Shown here one piece after another: positions 53,312-60,446 of a stretch of DNA of 64,000 nucleotides. Where the stretch lies: positions 1 to 64,000 of the forward strand of contig CAZQKW010000016.1 in assembly GCA_964594075.1 (NCBI GenBank). The letters are read 5' to 3'. The DNA is from CAZQKW01 sp964594075 (lineage in GTDB: Bacteria > Desulfobacterota > WTBG01 > CAIYCZ01). Within the stretch, counting starts at the first letter, position 1. Every line of letters begins with the position of its first letter. Made by a program: the position numbers and the translations under genes. Under the pieces are notes generated by a model. It did not search any database. It was not told where the DNA came from and worked only from the letters and a program-made list of their open reading frames with translations.

Positions 53312-54004
53312 ATGAAACAATACGTAACCCTTACCATAGATGGAGCGCACGTGCGTGCAGTAAAAGGCACCAGCGTGCTTGATGCAGCTATTGAGTTCGG
53401 CATATGCATACCCCATTTATGCCATGTGCCTAATCTTTCAGACATCGGCGCATGCCGTCTGTGTATTGTAGAGCATATCAAGGACGGCAAATCAAAGGTC
53501 ACTACTTCGTGTACGCTCCATGTTCAGGACGGCATGGTGATTCGCAGCAACTCAGAAAAAATAAAAAAACTGCGCCGCAATATTGCTGAATTACTGGTAG
53601 CCCAGGCGCCAAATTCCCGTGCTATTCAGGACATTGCAGTTCGCTGCGGGGTCAAAGAAGTGCGGTACCCATTTAGAAATAGCGACTGCGTGCTGTGCGG
53701 ACGATGCGTTCGGGTCTGCACAGAAATGTGGGGTGCGCGGGCTCTGGGCTTTGTTGGCAGAGGGAAAGACCGCCATGTGGATTTTCCGTTGGGCGTGCGT
53801 GAAGAATTTTGCAAACACTGCGGTTCCTGCAACCTGCTGTGCCCTATGACGATAACGCCGTGCAAAGGGCCCATAAAAAGGGGCGAGGAATACCTGTGCG
53901 GCAAGTGCGAATCACAACTTATGATTACGGAAAACAGGCCCGATTCGTGTGTCTGGTGTGAATTGGGGAAAAATTTTCAATGCGCGCGGTATTCGCAATC
54001 TTAA
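53312..54004 (+). CDS. 2Fe-2S/4Fe-4S electron-transfer subunit (NuoG N-terminus / HoxU type)
   Basis: A 230-residue iron-sulfur protein equal to the N-terminal part of NuoG or of the HydA/HndD hydrogenases. Seen: plant-type [2Fe-2S] ('CIPHLCHVPNLSDIGACRLCIVE' region, later SCTL), and two 4Fe-4S motifs (CVLCGRCVRVC and CKHCGSCNLLCP). It then ends with extra cysteine pairs (CGKC, CVWCELGKNFQC). The H-cluster domain of [FeFe] hydrogenase and the molybdopterin domain of NuoG are absent. The final redox partner is therefore unknown. TGAGGT precedes ATG 53312. Confidence 0.9.
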   Translation: MKQYVTLTIDGAHVRAVKGTSVLDAAIEFGICIPHLCHVPNLSDIGACRLCIVEHIKDGKSKVTTSCTLHVQDGMVIRSNSEKIKKLRRNIAELLVAQAPNSRAIQDIAVRCGVKEVRYPFRNSDCVLCGRCVRVCTEMWGARALGFVGRGKDRHVDFPLGVREEFCKHCGSCNLLCPMTITPCKGPIKRGEEYLCGKCESQLMITENRPDSCVWCELGKNFQCARYSQS

Positions 54005-54078
54005 CGGGGCACTAAGCTTATCTGGGGTGTTCCCTAAACATTATTATGAATGTTGCCATGCTATAAAAGATTTAAGTT

Positions 54079-54120
54079 AAAAAAAAGAGCGTTGAGAGTA
54101 CGCATATGCTCTCAACGCTC
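54079..54120 (-). terminator. Intrinsic terminator of the GOGAT-domain gene
   Basis: Perfect 12-bp stem GAGCGTTGAGAG / CTCTCAACGCTC (54087-54098 and 54109-54120) with a 10-base loop, followed on the minus strand by an 8-base T-run. It lies 22 bp past the stop. Confidence 0.9.
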
Positions 54121-54141
54121 CCCGCAGATATTATATCCGAT

Positions 54142-55731
54142 TTATCCAGCCATTACTTTTTCCGCTTCCTCTCTGAATGCATCCATCACATACGGAATGC
54201 CACATACTTTTGTCGCTTCCTCAGTAAGGGACATTAAATCTTTTCTTGAAATGGTAGCAACGCGGAAATTTCTGCTGCCTGCCATGAGCTGCTGCAACCC
54301 AACCCGCAGTTTATCCGTGTAGGAATAGATTCCAATTGCTCCCAGCGGAATCTCTTTTATTCTGTTGCCGTATTTAGCTTTCAGAGTTTCGTAGCAGACA
54401 AAAATCTCTTCCACGGTATTTCCAAATTCCGACACAGTCTTGGGAAGATTGTTTTCTTTCAGCCAGTGCTCCATATTTTTGCCTACCATTCCGGGAATCA
54501 TAAGAGCGCGCCCAAAACAGGCTGCCTTGGTATAGGGTGCGCCCATTGCAAGCACCTTAAAAATATGATCCTCGGAAGAAAATCCGCCGCCTATGGCGAT
54601 ATCCGGGACGTATTCTCCCTTTGCCGCGAGTTTCTGGCACAGCTCATATGCCATTGACTGAATGTAGAAGGTCGGCACGCCCCACTCTTCCATCATCCGC
54701 CAAGGGCTCATACCCGTCCCGCCCGGTGCGCCGTCAATGGTCAGGAGGTCAATTTTGGCTTCGGAACCCCACTTGATCGCCATGGCAAGCTCGCGCATGG
54801 GATAGGCCCCCGTTTTAAGGGTAACCCGTTTTGCTCCCAGGCTGCGCAGCCGCTCAACTTCCTTGAGAAATCCCTCATGGTCAATAAAGCCCAAACGCGA
54901 GTGGCGTTCAAATTGCTTAAGCGCGCCGTCTCTGAAGGCGGCCTGATTCGCCTCTAACGAGGGGTCTGGTGTAACGATATAACCGCGTTTCTGCAGTTCA
55001 AGCGCCCGCTCAAGAGTGTTGACCTTTATTTCGCCCCCGATACATTTTGCACCCTGTCCCCATTTAAGTTCCACGCTTTCAACGCCAAGTTTTTCAATGA
55101 CATATTCCGCGACGCCAAACTTGGTATCCTCTACATTCATCTGGACATGAATATCTCCGTATCCTTCATAAAATTTGCGGTAACTTTCTACTCGGCGGCG
55201 CATCTCGGGGGACTCAACAACCTTACCTTTATTGTTAAGCTGAAGTTGTGGGTCAATGCCGCACACATTTTCGCCGCATATTAATGAAACGCCGGATATG
55301 GCGGCCCCGACAGCAAAATGCTCCCAGTTCGCGCGGGCGATTTCTGTTGAGCCCAGGGCTCCGGTAAATACCGGTATTTTTAATTTAATTTTATTTTTGT
55401 ACCCAAACTCTGTTTCAGTATTAACCGCAGGAAATGTTGCGTGGTCGGGATCTGCAGGGACTCCTTCGGGCAACCCTTCTGCGCCCAGCGCATAGCCCTG
55501 GATGTTGAGATGTGAGTAATCAACTGGATAGTTTTTATCGCCACCGGCCGTTATTGTTCCGAATGGCCCTGGGTAGAGAACTTCACGTCCTCTAAAGGTT
55601 GCTTTAAAAACTTCACAGTTTCCTCTGCATCCATCGATACATCGGGTGCAGATACCAGAACCCGGGACAACGTTGCGCGACCGATTTGCTGTTTGAGTCG
55701 CTTCATTAGAATTAGGCTGTTGCAAGTTCAT
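54142..55731 (-). CDS. Stand-alone glutamate-synthase FMN domain protein (GltB2-like)
   Basis: A 529-residue protein consisting of the FMN/Fe-S central domain of glutamate synthase (COG0069 type), where 2-iminoglutarate is reduced to glutamate. Seen: 'GVSLICGENVCGID', 'VELKWGQGAKCIGGEIK', 'VTLKTGAYPMRELAMAIKWG', 'LTIDGAPGGTGMSPW', 'IAIGGGFSSEDHIFKVLAMGA' (in parts) and 'GLQQLMAG'. A four-cysteine N-terminal motif (CTRCIDGCRGNC at 28-39) may hold a cluster. The amidotransferase and GltD-like domains are missing, so ammonia and electrons come from other proteins. AAGGAG precedes the ATG. Divergent from nrpR, with operator-like repeats between. Confidence 0.9.
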   Translation of the reverse strand: MNLQQPNSNEATQTANRSRNVVPGSGICTRCIDGCRGNCEVFKATFRGREVLYPGPFGTITAGGDKNYPVDYSHLNIQGYALGAEGLPEGVPADPDHATFPAVNTETEFGYKNKIKLKIPVFTGALGSTEIARANWEHFAVGAAISGVSLICGENVCGIDPQLQLNNKGKVVESPEMRRRVESYRKFYEGYGDIHVQMNVEDTKFGVAEYVIEKLGVESVELKWGQGAKCIGGEIKVNTLERALELQKRGYIVTPDPSLEANQAAFRDGALKQFERHSRLGFIDHEGFLKEVERLRSLGAKRVTLKTGAYPMRELAMAIKWGSEAKIDLLTIDGAPGGTGMSPWRMMEEWGVPTFYIQSMAYELCQKLAAKGEYVPDIAIGGGFSSEDHIFKVLAMGAPYTKAACFGRALMIPGMVGKNMEHWLKENNLPKTVSEFGNTVEEIFVCYETLKAKYGNRIKEIPLGAIGIYSYTDKLRVGLQQLMAGSRNFRVATISRKDLMSLTEEATKVCGIPYVMDAFREEAEKVMAG

Positions 55732-55777
55732 GACATTCTCCTTGAAGTGATATTGTGGTTGTCAGGAATCTACTATG

Positions 55778-55793
55778 CGGCAAGATATTGCCG
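55778..55793. promoter_or_regulatory. Inverted repeat, candidate NrpR operator (gltB side)
   Basis: CGGCAA-GATA-TTGCCG, perfect over 6 bp per arm and extendable to 9 with one G-T pair. It is 47-62 bp upstream of the GOGAT-domain start and just downstream of a minus-strand extended -10 (TGTTATAAT, 55833-55825), a position suited to repression. Confidence 0.5.
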
Positions 55794-56026
55794 TATAAAT
55801 TAACAGGGCTGACTTAACATTTAAATTATAACATGTCAAGCATTTAATAATAAAATATTATAATCTATTCTATACTAACGTCTCATAATAACAAATATTT
55901 GTTATGAATCAGCGAGATCAATAAGGGAATATTTTGCCGGATTTTTGATGTTTGCTCTTCACAGACTTTACATTTTAAACATAATTTTTGAGGTAACTTC
56001 GTTTTTTAACAAGTATTAGAAATTTA

Positions 56027-56038
56027 GGCAAAATTGCC
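56027..56038. promoter_or_regulatory. Inverted repeat, candidate NrpR operator (nrpR side)
   Basis: GGCAA-AA-TTGCC, sharing the GGCAA/TTGCC half-sites with the repeat at 55778 but with a 2-base spacer. It lies 11 bp before the -35 box of nrpR. A further half-site (TTGGCAA) overlaps the -10 region at 56076. Confidence 0.45.
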
Positions 56039-56048
56039 GATATTTTAA

Positions 56049-56076
56049 TTGACAAAATAAAAAAAAACGGTATCAT
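56049..56076 (+). promoter_or_regulatory. Sigma-70-type promoter of nrpR
   Basis: TTGACA at 56049-56054, 16-base spacer, TATCAT at 56071-56076, 36 bp before the nrpR start. The remainder of the 380-bp divergent region is AT-rich with no gene. Confidence 0.7.
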
Positions 56077-56111
56077 TGGCAATAATTTATTATATTCTTT
56101 GGGTATGAGAA

Positions 56112-57107
56112 ATGGAAAGTCTTTTAAGAAAAAAAATATTCTCTATCTTAAATGTCTTGCAGGAAAGCGGAAAACCTCTTGGCAGCACCAAGATAGCCCA
56201 GAAATTACAGGAATCAGGATTAGAGATACATCAGCGCACGGTAAGGCACTATTTAAGTAAAGCTGACCTTGAAGGGCTTACTGTAAACCTTGGGAAAAGG
56301 GGCCGGCTGCTTACACGGAAAGGGCACGAGGAACTTGCATCAGCCTTTGTCATTAATAAAGTGGGGTTCATTGCTTCAAAAATTGATAATTTAACTTTTC
56401 AAATGGATTTTTCTTTGCGCAAGCTCAGCGGCAATATTATTCTTAACATATCACTCATTAACAGCAGTGCTATGAAGAAAGCTTTCGCACAGATCCAACG
56501 CGTTTTTCGAGCCGGCATGGCTATGGGACGATATATTGTCACCTATCCGCCGGGGGCTCGCATCGGTAATAAAGTTGTTGAAAACGGCAAGATTGCCATA
56601 GGGACGGTATGCAGTGTAACCATTAATGGAATTCTATTGCATGAAGGTATTCATGTTACATCGCGATTCGGTGGTCTTCTGGAGATAAACAAAGGACGGC
56701 CAGCGCGTTTTACTCAAATTATTAATTATGATGGTTCCTCAATTGACCCGCTTGAAATTTTTATAAAAGGTGGCATGACTAAAGTTAATGATGCAGTGCT
56801 GACCGGAAATGGTAGGATTGGGGCAAGCTTCAGGGAGTTTCCTGCGTCTGCCATATCAAAAGTTGAAAAACTAAGAAAAAAACTTGATAAAGCAGGTTTG
56901 GGCGGGATATTGCTTATCGGCAGACCCGGGCAGCCGCTTCTTGATATACCGGTAGCAGAGGGAAGGGCCGGCATGATTGTAGCAGGGGGCTTGAATCCGC
57001 TGGCGGCAGTAGAGGAAGTAGGCATACCGACAGAAAATCTTGCGATGGGCGCGTTATTTGATTTTAGCAGTATGGTACCATTCTGGGAATTAAAATATAT
57101 TGAATAA
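56112..57107 (+). CDS. nrpR: NrpR-type nitrogen regulator (single NRD)
   Basis: A 331-residue repressor. N-terminal winged helix of the RNase-R/NrpR type (residues about 1-75: 'KKIFSILNVLQESGKPLGSTKIAQKLQESG', 'HQRTVRHYLSKADLEGL'), then one NrpR regulatory domain ('NKVGFIASKIDNLTFQMDF', 'GTVCSVTINGILLHEGI', 'RFGGLLEI', 'ISAVEKLRKKL'-type helix, 'GLNPLAAVEEVGIPTENLAMG'). In methanogens NrpR represses nif and glnA and is released by 2-oxoglutarate. A bacterial copy beside a GOGAT-domain gene fits control of nitrogen assimilation. It likely autoregulates through the repeats in its promoter. Confidence 0.88.
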   Translation: MESLLRKKIFSILNVLQESGKPLGSTKIAQKLQESGLEIHQRTVRHYLSKADLEGLTVNLGKRGRLLTRKGHEELASAFVINKVGFIASKIDNLTFQMDFSLRKLSGNIILNISLINSSAMKKAFAQIQRVFRAGMAMGRYIVTYPPGARIGNKVVENGKIAIGTVCSVTINGILLHEGIHVTSRFGGLLEINKGRPARFTQIINYDGSSIDPLEIFIKGGMTKVNDAVLTGNGRIGASFREFPASAISKVEKLRKKLDKAGLGGILLIGRPGQPLLDIPVAEGRAGMIVAGGLNPLAAVEEVGIPTENLAMGALFDFSSMVPFWELKYIE

Positions 57108-57206
57108 TCAAATAATTAATAAACTTGCCGTGACGCCTGCCGATAAATCGTTTATGTATAAACCGGAACAATGCTCACCTCTCATAACATTTTTTGAAAG
57201 CTCATT

Positions 57207-58160
57207 ATGTCTGCAACGGTTTTATTTGTTGATGATGAAGAAGTAATTCTTAACTGCATGGAGACTCTTTTTGCGGAAAAAGAGATGCAGGTTCTCACGG
57301 AATCTAATCCGAAAAGAGCTCTTGAAAGAATCAAGCAGGAAGAAATCGCTGTGATTGTTTCAGACTACAACATGCCGGAGATGACCGGAGTGGAGCTGCT
57401 TTCCCAGGTAAAAGCTATTTCTCCGGATACCACAAAAATTCTCTTAACCGGTATAACCGATTTTAATGTTGCGGTGGAGGCGATAAATACCGGTCAGGTT
57501 TTTCGTTTCATATTGAAGCCATGGAACAGCACCGACCTTGTTAAAACAGTAGAAGAAGCAATACTGCATTATGAGATGAGCACCGCCTTGAAAAAGGCGG
57601 ACGAAGCGACGCTTATTTCCCTGGCGCAAACCATCGAACTCAAAGATCCCTATACCAGAGGGCACTGTGATAATGTCGGGCGTTTTGCGTTGTTGATTGC
57701 CGATGAGCTGGGACTTACTGAAGACAAAAAGCGGGAAATAAAGTATGGCAGTTGGCTGCACGATTGCGGCAAAATCGGTGTGCCGGAAGCAATACTTAAC
57801 TATCCGGGCAAACTCAATGAGCAGGAATTAAAGATCATTAAGAAACATCCTGAATGGGGCGCAGATGTCGCTCGGAGAGCTCAGCTCAGCAGAACCATTA
57901 TCAATATTATATTGCACCATCATGAGGCCTATGACGGCAGCGGTTATCCGTATGGCCTTAAGGCTGACGTAATTCCCCAGGAAGCGCGAATCGTCTCCCT
58001 TGCGGATGTGTATGACGCGCTCGTATCAGACCGGCCTTATCGGCGCGCTTATCGGAAGCAGCAGGCGCTGGAAATCATGGCTTCCATGAAAGGAAAAGAG
58101 TTTGATCCGGCTCTTGCAGATATCTTTTTTTCTATAGTTCATTCATCACCGGAACTGTAA
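57207..58160 (+). CDS. Response regulator with HD-GYP domain (RpfG-like)
   Basis: A 317-residue two-domain protein: CheY-like receiver about 1-120 ('LFVDDEEVIL', phospho-aspartate in 'IVSDYNMPEMTG', 'LLTGITDF', lysine in 'ILKPWNS') and an HD-GYP phosphodiesterase about 130-310 ('RGHCDNVGRFALLIADELGL', 'WLHDCGKIGVPEAILNYPGKL' in parts, 'HHEAYDGSGYPYGLK', 'LADVYDALVSDRPYR'). All metal ligands and the GYP signature are present, so c-di-GMP hydrolysis is likely. No histidine kinase gene is adjacent. Confidence 0.94.
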   Translation: MSATVLFVDDEEVILNCMETLFAEKEMQVLTESNPKRALERIKQEEIAVIVSDYNMPEMTGVELLSQVKAISPDTTKILLTGITDFNVAVEAINTGQVFRFILKPWNSTDLVKTVEEAILHYEMSTALKKADEATLISLAQTIELKDPYTRGHCDNVGRFALLIADELGLTEDKKREIKYGSWLHDCGKIGVPEAILNYPGKLNEQELKIIKKHPEWGADVARRAQLSRTIINIILHHHEAYDGSGYPYGLKADVIPQEARIVSLADVYDALVSDRPYRRAYRKQQALEIMASMKGKEFDPALADIFFSIVHSSPEL

Positions 58161-58412
58161 CAAAAACTCGCCCTTTAATTTAAGAATTGCTGATTGCTCC
58201 GGCAATCTCACCCGCCAGTGTTTCCGTCAGGTCTTTCCCGCATGATGTTATGCAGCAGCAGGTTTCAGTATTTGGCTCTCGCCGGGCTTAATGTGGCTGC
58301 AATAAAATTCGCGTATAGCACTTGCTTTTTAGGCAGCGATACGATAATTAAGACATTAAAAACGTGCACCATCAAAAACTGAACCGCTGGTGAAGATAAG
58401 AGAACGAACATT

Positions 58413-59066
58413 ATGAGAAGGGCGTTTAGGTATATGCGTATACGGTTTGTGAACCCATTTTTGACCATAATTATTATATTATGCTTATTCCTGCCAGTTC
58501 TTGACGGTTGCGCACTGATAAAGAAGACGACCGGTGCAGGAGAACAAAAATCATACAATAAATTTAGAAAACAGGCGTTGGCATCGCTTGATGAACCGCC
58601 GCAACAATTGATAGAAAATTACCAGGACATGAAGCAGCATGATCTGGTATCGTGGGTATGGCAGCGGCCTGGTTTTGATTTAGCACGGTGCCGGGTAGTT
58701 GACATTGCTCCGGTAAAGAATTTTAGTGCCTTTGTTTATCCGTGGGCAGAGGAGCGCATAGGAGCAGCATTGCACAAAATATGCGGGGCTTTAAAGGATG
58801 AAAGTGCAGGGTCGGCATTGGTAGAGGTTCACGCAGCGATCGTGGACATGAAACCGCAGAAAAAAATTGTCAGCCGTCTGCTGCCGTTTGAAGAAGATTT
58901 TACTTCAATTGAGATTCATCTGGTCATGGTGGATAAAAACTCTGGGGAAATGCTCTGCAAACTTGTCCATGGCAAACGCTGCGAAAATTTCAAGGAAGCC
59001 ATTGACGGCATGATGGCGGATATTGAAAAATTCTTTTTAACGAATGTGGCAAAAAAGTCCTCGTAA
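58413..59066 (+). CDS. Putative lipoprotein of unknown function
   Basis: A 217-residue protein with a hydrophobic signal ('FLTIIIILCLFLPVLDGC') and lipobox LDGC. The mature part has 'GFDLARCRVVDIAPVKNFSAF' and a mixed alpha/beta pattern recalling DUF4410/DUF3313-like periplasmic lipoproteins, but I cannot assign a family. The start may be ATG 58413 or 58434. It lies 33 bp before plsC on the same strand; the 252-bp gap before it shows nothing recognisable. Confidence 0.72.
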   Translation: MRRAFRYMRIRFVNPFLTIIIILCLFLPVLDGCALIKKTTGAGEQKSYNKFRKQALASLDEPPQQLIENYQDMKQHDLVSWVWQRPGFDLARCRVVDIAPVKNFSAFVYPWAEERIGAALHKICGALKDESAGSALVEVHAAIVDMKPQKKIVSRLLPFEEDFTSIEIHLVMVDKNSGEMLCKLVHGKRCENFKEAIDGMMADIEKFFLTNVAKKSS

Positions 59067-59099
59067 CGGTGCCGGTTAGCCTTTTTAAATATAGCGTCT

Positions 59100-59729
59100 A
59101 TGCGTACCCCTCAAGTAATAAAAGATTTCATTTATTTGGCGGTGCGCAGACTTTTTATCGGCATTGCAAAGATCTTGTTCAGATTTGAAGCTCATGGTTC
59201 AGCGTATATTCCCGCCACGGGTGCCGCCATTATTGCCTCAAATCATGCCAGCTATCTTGATCCCCCGTTGATTGGCATGGGGGTTCCCCGGCCCATATAT
59301 TATTTTGCCAAAGCCGAATTATTTCGTTCGCTGTTTCGGCCGGTGCTGCGCTTTGTGAACGCTGTTCCCGTCAACAGGGATCAGCTTGACCGCAAGACGT
59401 TAAAAACAATACTTGATATTTTACGCAGCGGAAATGTAATCGTGATATTTCCCGAGGGCACACGCAGCGATAGTGGCGAGTTGCAGCCGGCCAAGCCGGG
59501 TATCGGCATGATTGCATACCACGGGCAGGTGCCGGTTATACCGGCGTATATTAAGGGAAGTTATGATATTTTGCCCAAACACGCAACCGTGCCGCGCTTC
59601 AAAAAATGCACCGTGCGCTTCGGGCCGCCAGTCAATGTGGAAAAGTTTTTTCACATGCCCAAGACCAAAGATCTTTATTTGCGCATCAGCGGGGAGATTA
59701 TGCGCGCCATTGAGCAATTGAGGGATTAA
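59100..59729 (+). CDS. plsC: 1-acyl-sn-glycerol-3-phosphate acyltransferase family protein
   Basis: Membrane-associated acyltransferase (209 residues) making phosphatidate from lysophosphatidate. Seen: the HX4D motif 'ASNHASYLDPPLIG', 'YFAKAELFRS', 'VPVNRDQLD', 'IFPEGTRSDSGELQPAKPGIGMIA' (in parts) and 'VIPAYIKGSYDILPK'. Typical short PlsC. Its stop abuts the trpF GTG start directly, so the two are co-translated. Confidence 0.92.
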   Translation: MRTPQVIKDFIYLAVRRLFIGIAKILFRFEAHGSAYIPATGAAIIASNHASYLDPPLIGMGVPRPIYYFAKAELFRSLFRPVLRFVNAVPVNRDQLDRKTLKTILDILRSGNVIVIFPEGTRSDSGELQPAKPGIGMIAYHGQVPVIPAYIKGSYDILPKHATVPRFKKCTVRFGPPVNVEKFFHMPKTKDLYLRISGEIMRAIEQLRD

Positions 59730-60401
59730 GTGACGGTCCAGGTAAAAATCTGCGGCATCACCAGCAGCGACGATGCGTGCGTTGCAGCGCAGGCAGGCGC
59801 TGACTTTATTGGGGTTATTGTAGAAATAAACGAATCGCCGCGTTCGGTACCACGGGAAACTGCACGGCGCATTATTTCATCCGTAACGGCGCCGGTTGTG
59901 CTGGTAGTAGAAAAAAATCATGCGGAGGCGGTGCAGATGGCAGAGGAACTTCATCCTTTTGCCATCCAACTTATCGGCAGCACGCCATATGTTGAAATTG
60001 AGCGTCTGAAGACACGGATCGCCTGTCGGCTGTGGAAGACCGTTCAGATACCGCCACCGGAACACCCGAACAGTCACTTTTCAGACCTCGAGGAGCAGAT
60101 CAATCGTTACCACGCGGCAGGCGTTGATCTTGTGGTGCTTGACACGTTGGTCAGGTGCAATGGCGTGGTTAAAAAAGGCGGCACTGGACAGACCTGCGAT
60201 TGGCAGATGGCTGAAAAACTTATTGCCGGTGCGCCGCTGCCGGTTTTTTTAGCCGGCGGAATAAACCCGGCAAATGTCCGCGCAGCAATCGCTGCGGTGC
60301 ATCCTCAGGGCGTGGATGTTTCAAGCGGCGTAGAACTAAGCCCGGGCAAAAAAGACCCGCAAAAGATGGTAGAATTGATAAAAGTTGTTCATGCCGGGTA
60401 A
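59730..60401 (+). CDS. trpF: Phosphoribosylanthranilate isomerase
   Basis: Isomerises PRA to CdRP, the step between TrpD and TrpC. Seen in 223 residues: 'VKICGITSSDDACVAAQAGAD' with the catalytic cysteine, 'GVIVEINESPRSV', 'VQIPPPEH', 'GGTGQTCDW', 'FLAGGINPANV' and 'VDVSSGVELSPGKKDPQKM'. The GTG start directly follows the plsC stop. The gene is about 27 kb from the trp operon and completes it. Confidence 0.95.
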   Translation: MTVQVKICGITSSDDACVAAQAGADFIGVIVEINESPRSVPRETARRIISSVTAPVVLVVEKNHAEAVQMAEELHPFAIQLIGSTPYVEIERLKTRIACRLWKTVQIPPPEHPNSHFSDLEEQINRYHAAGVDLVVLDTLVRCNGVVKKGGTGQTCDWQMAEKLIAGAPLPVFLAGGINPANVRAAIAAVHPQGVDVSSGVELSPGKKDPQKMVELIKVVHAG

Positions 60402-60446
60402 TGGAGCTTTTTATTACGTATTAATGATGCAACAGGAGCACGACGC

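Noticed and set aside
50972..54004. Calling the module an [FeFe] hydrogenase or complex I
   Set aside because: No H-cluster motifs and no membrane or quinone-reactive subunits are present.
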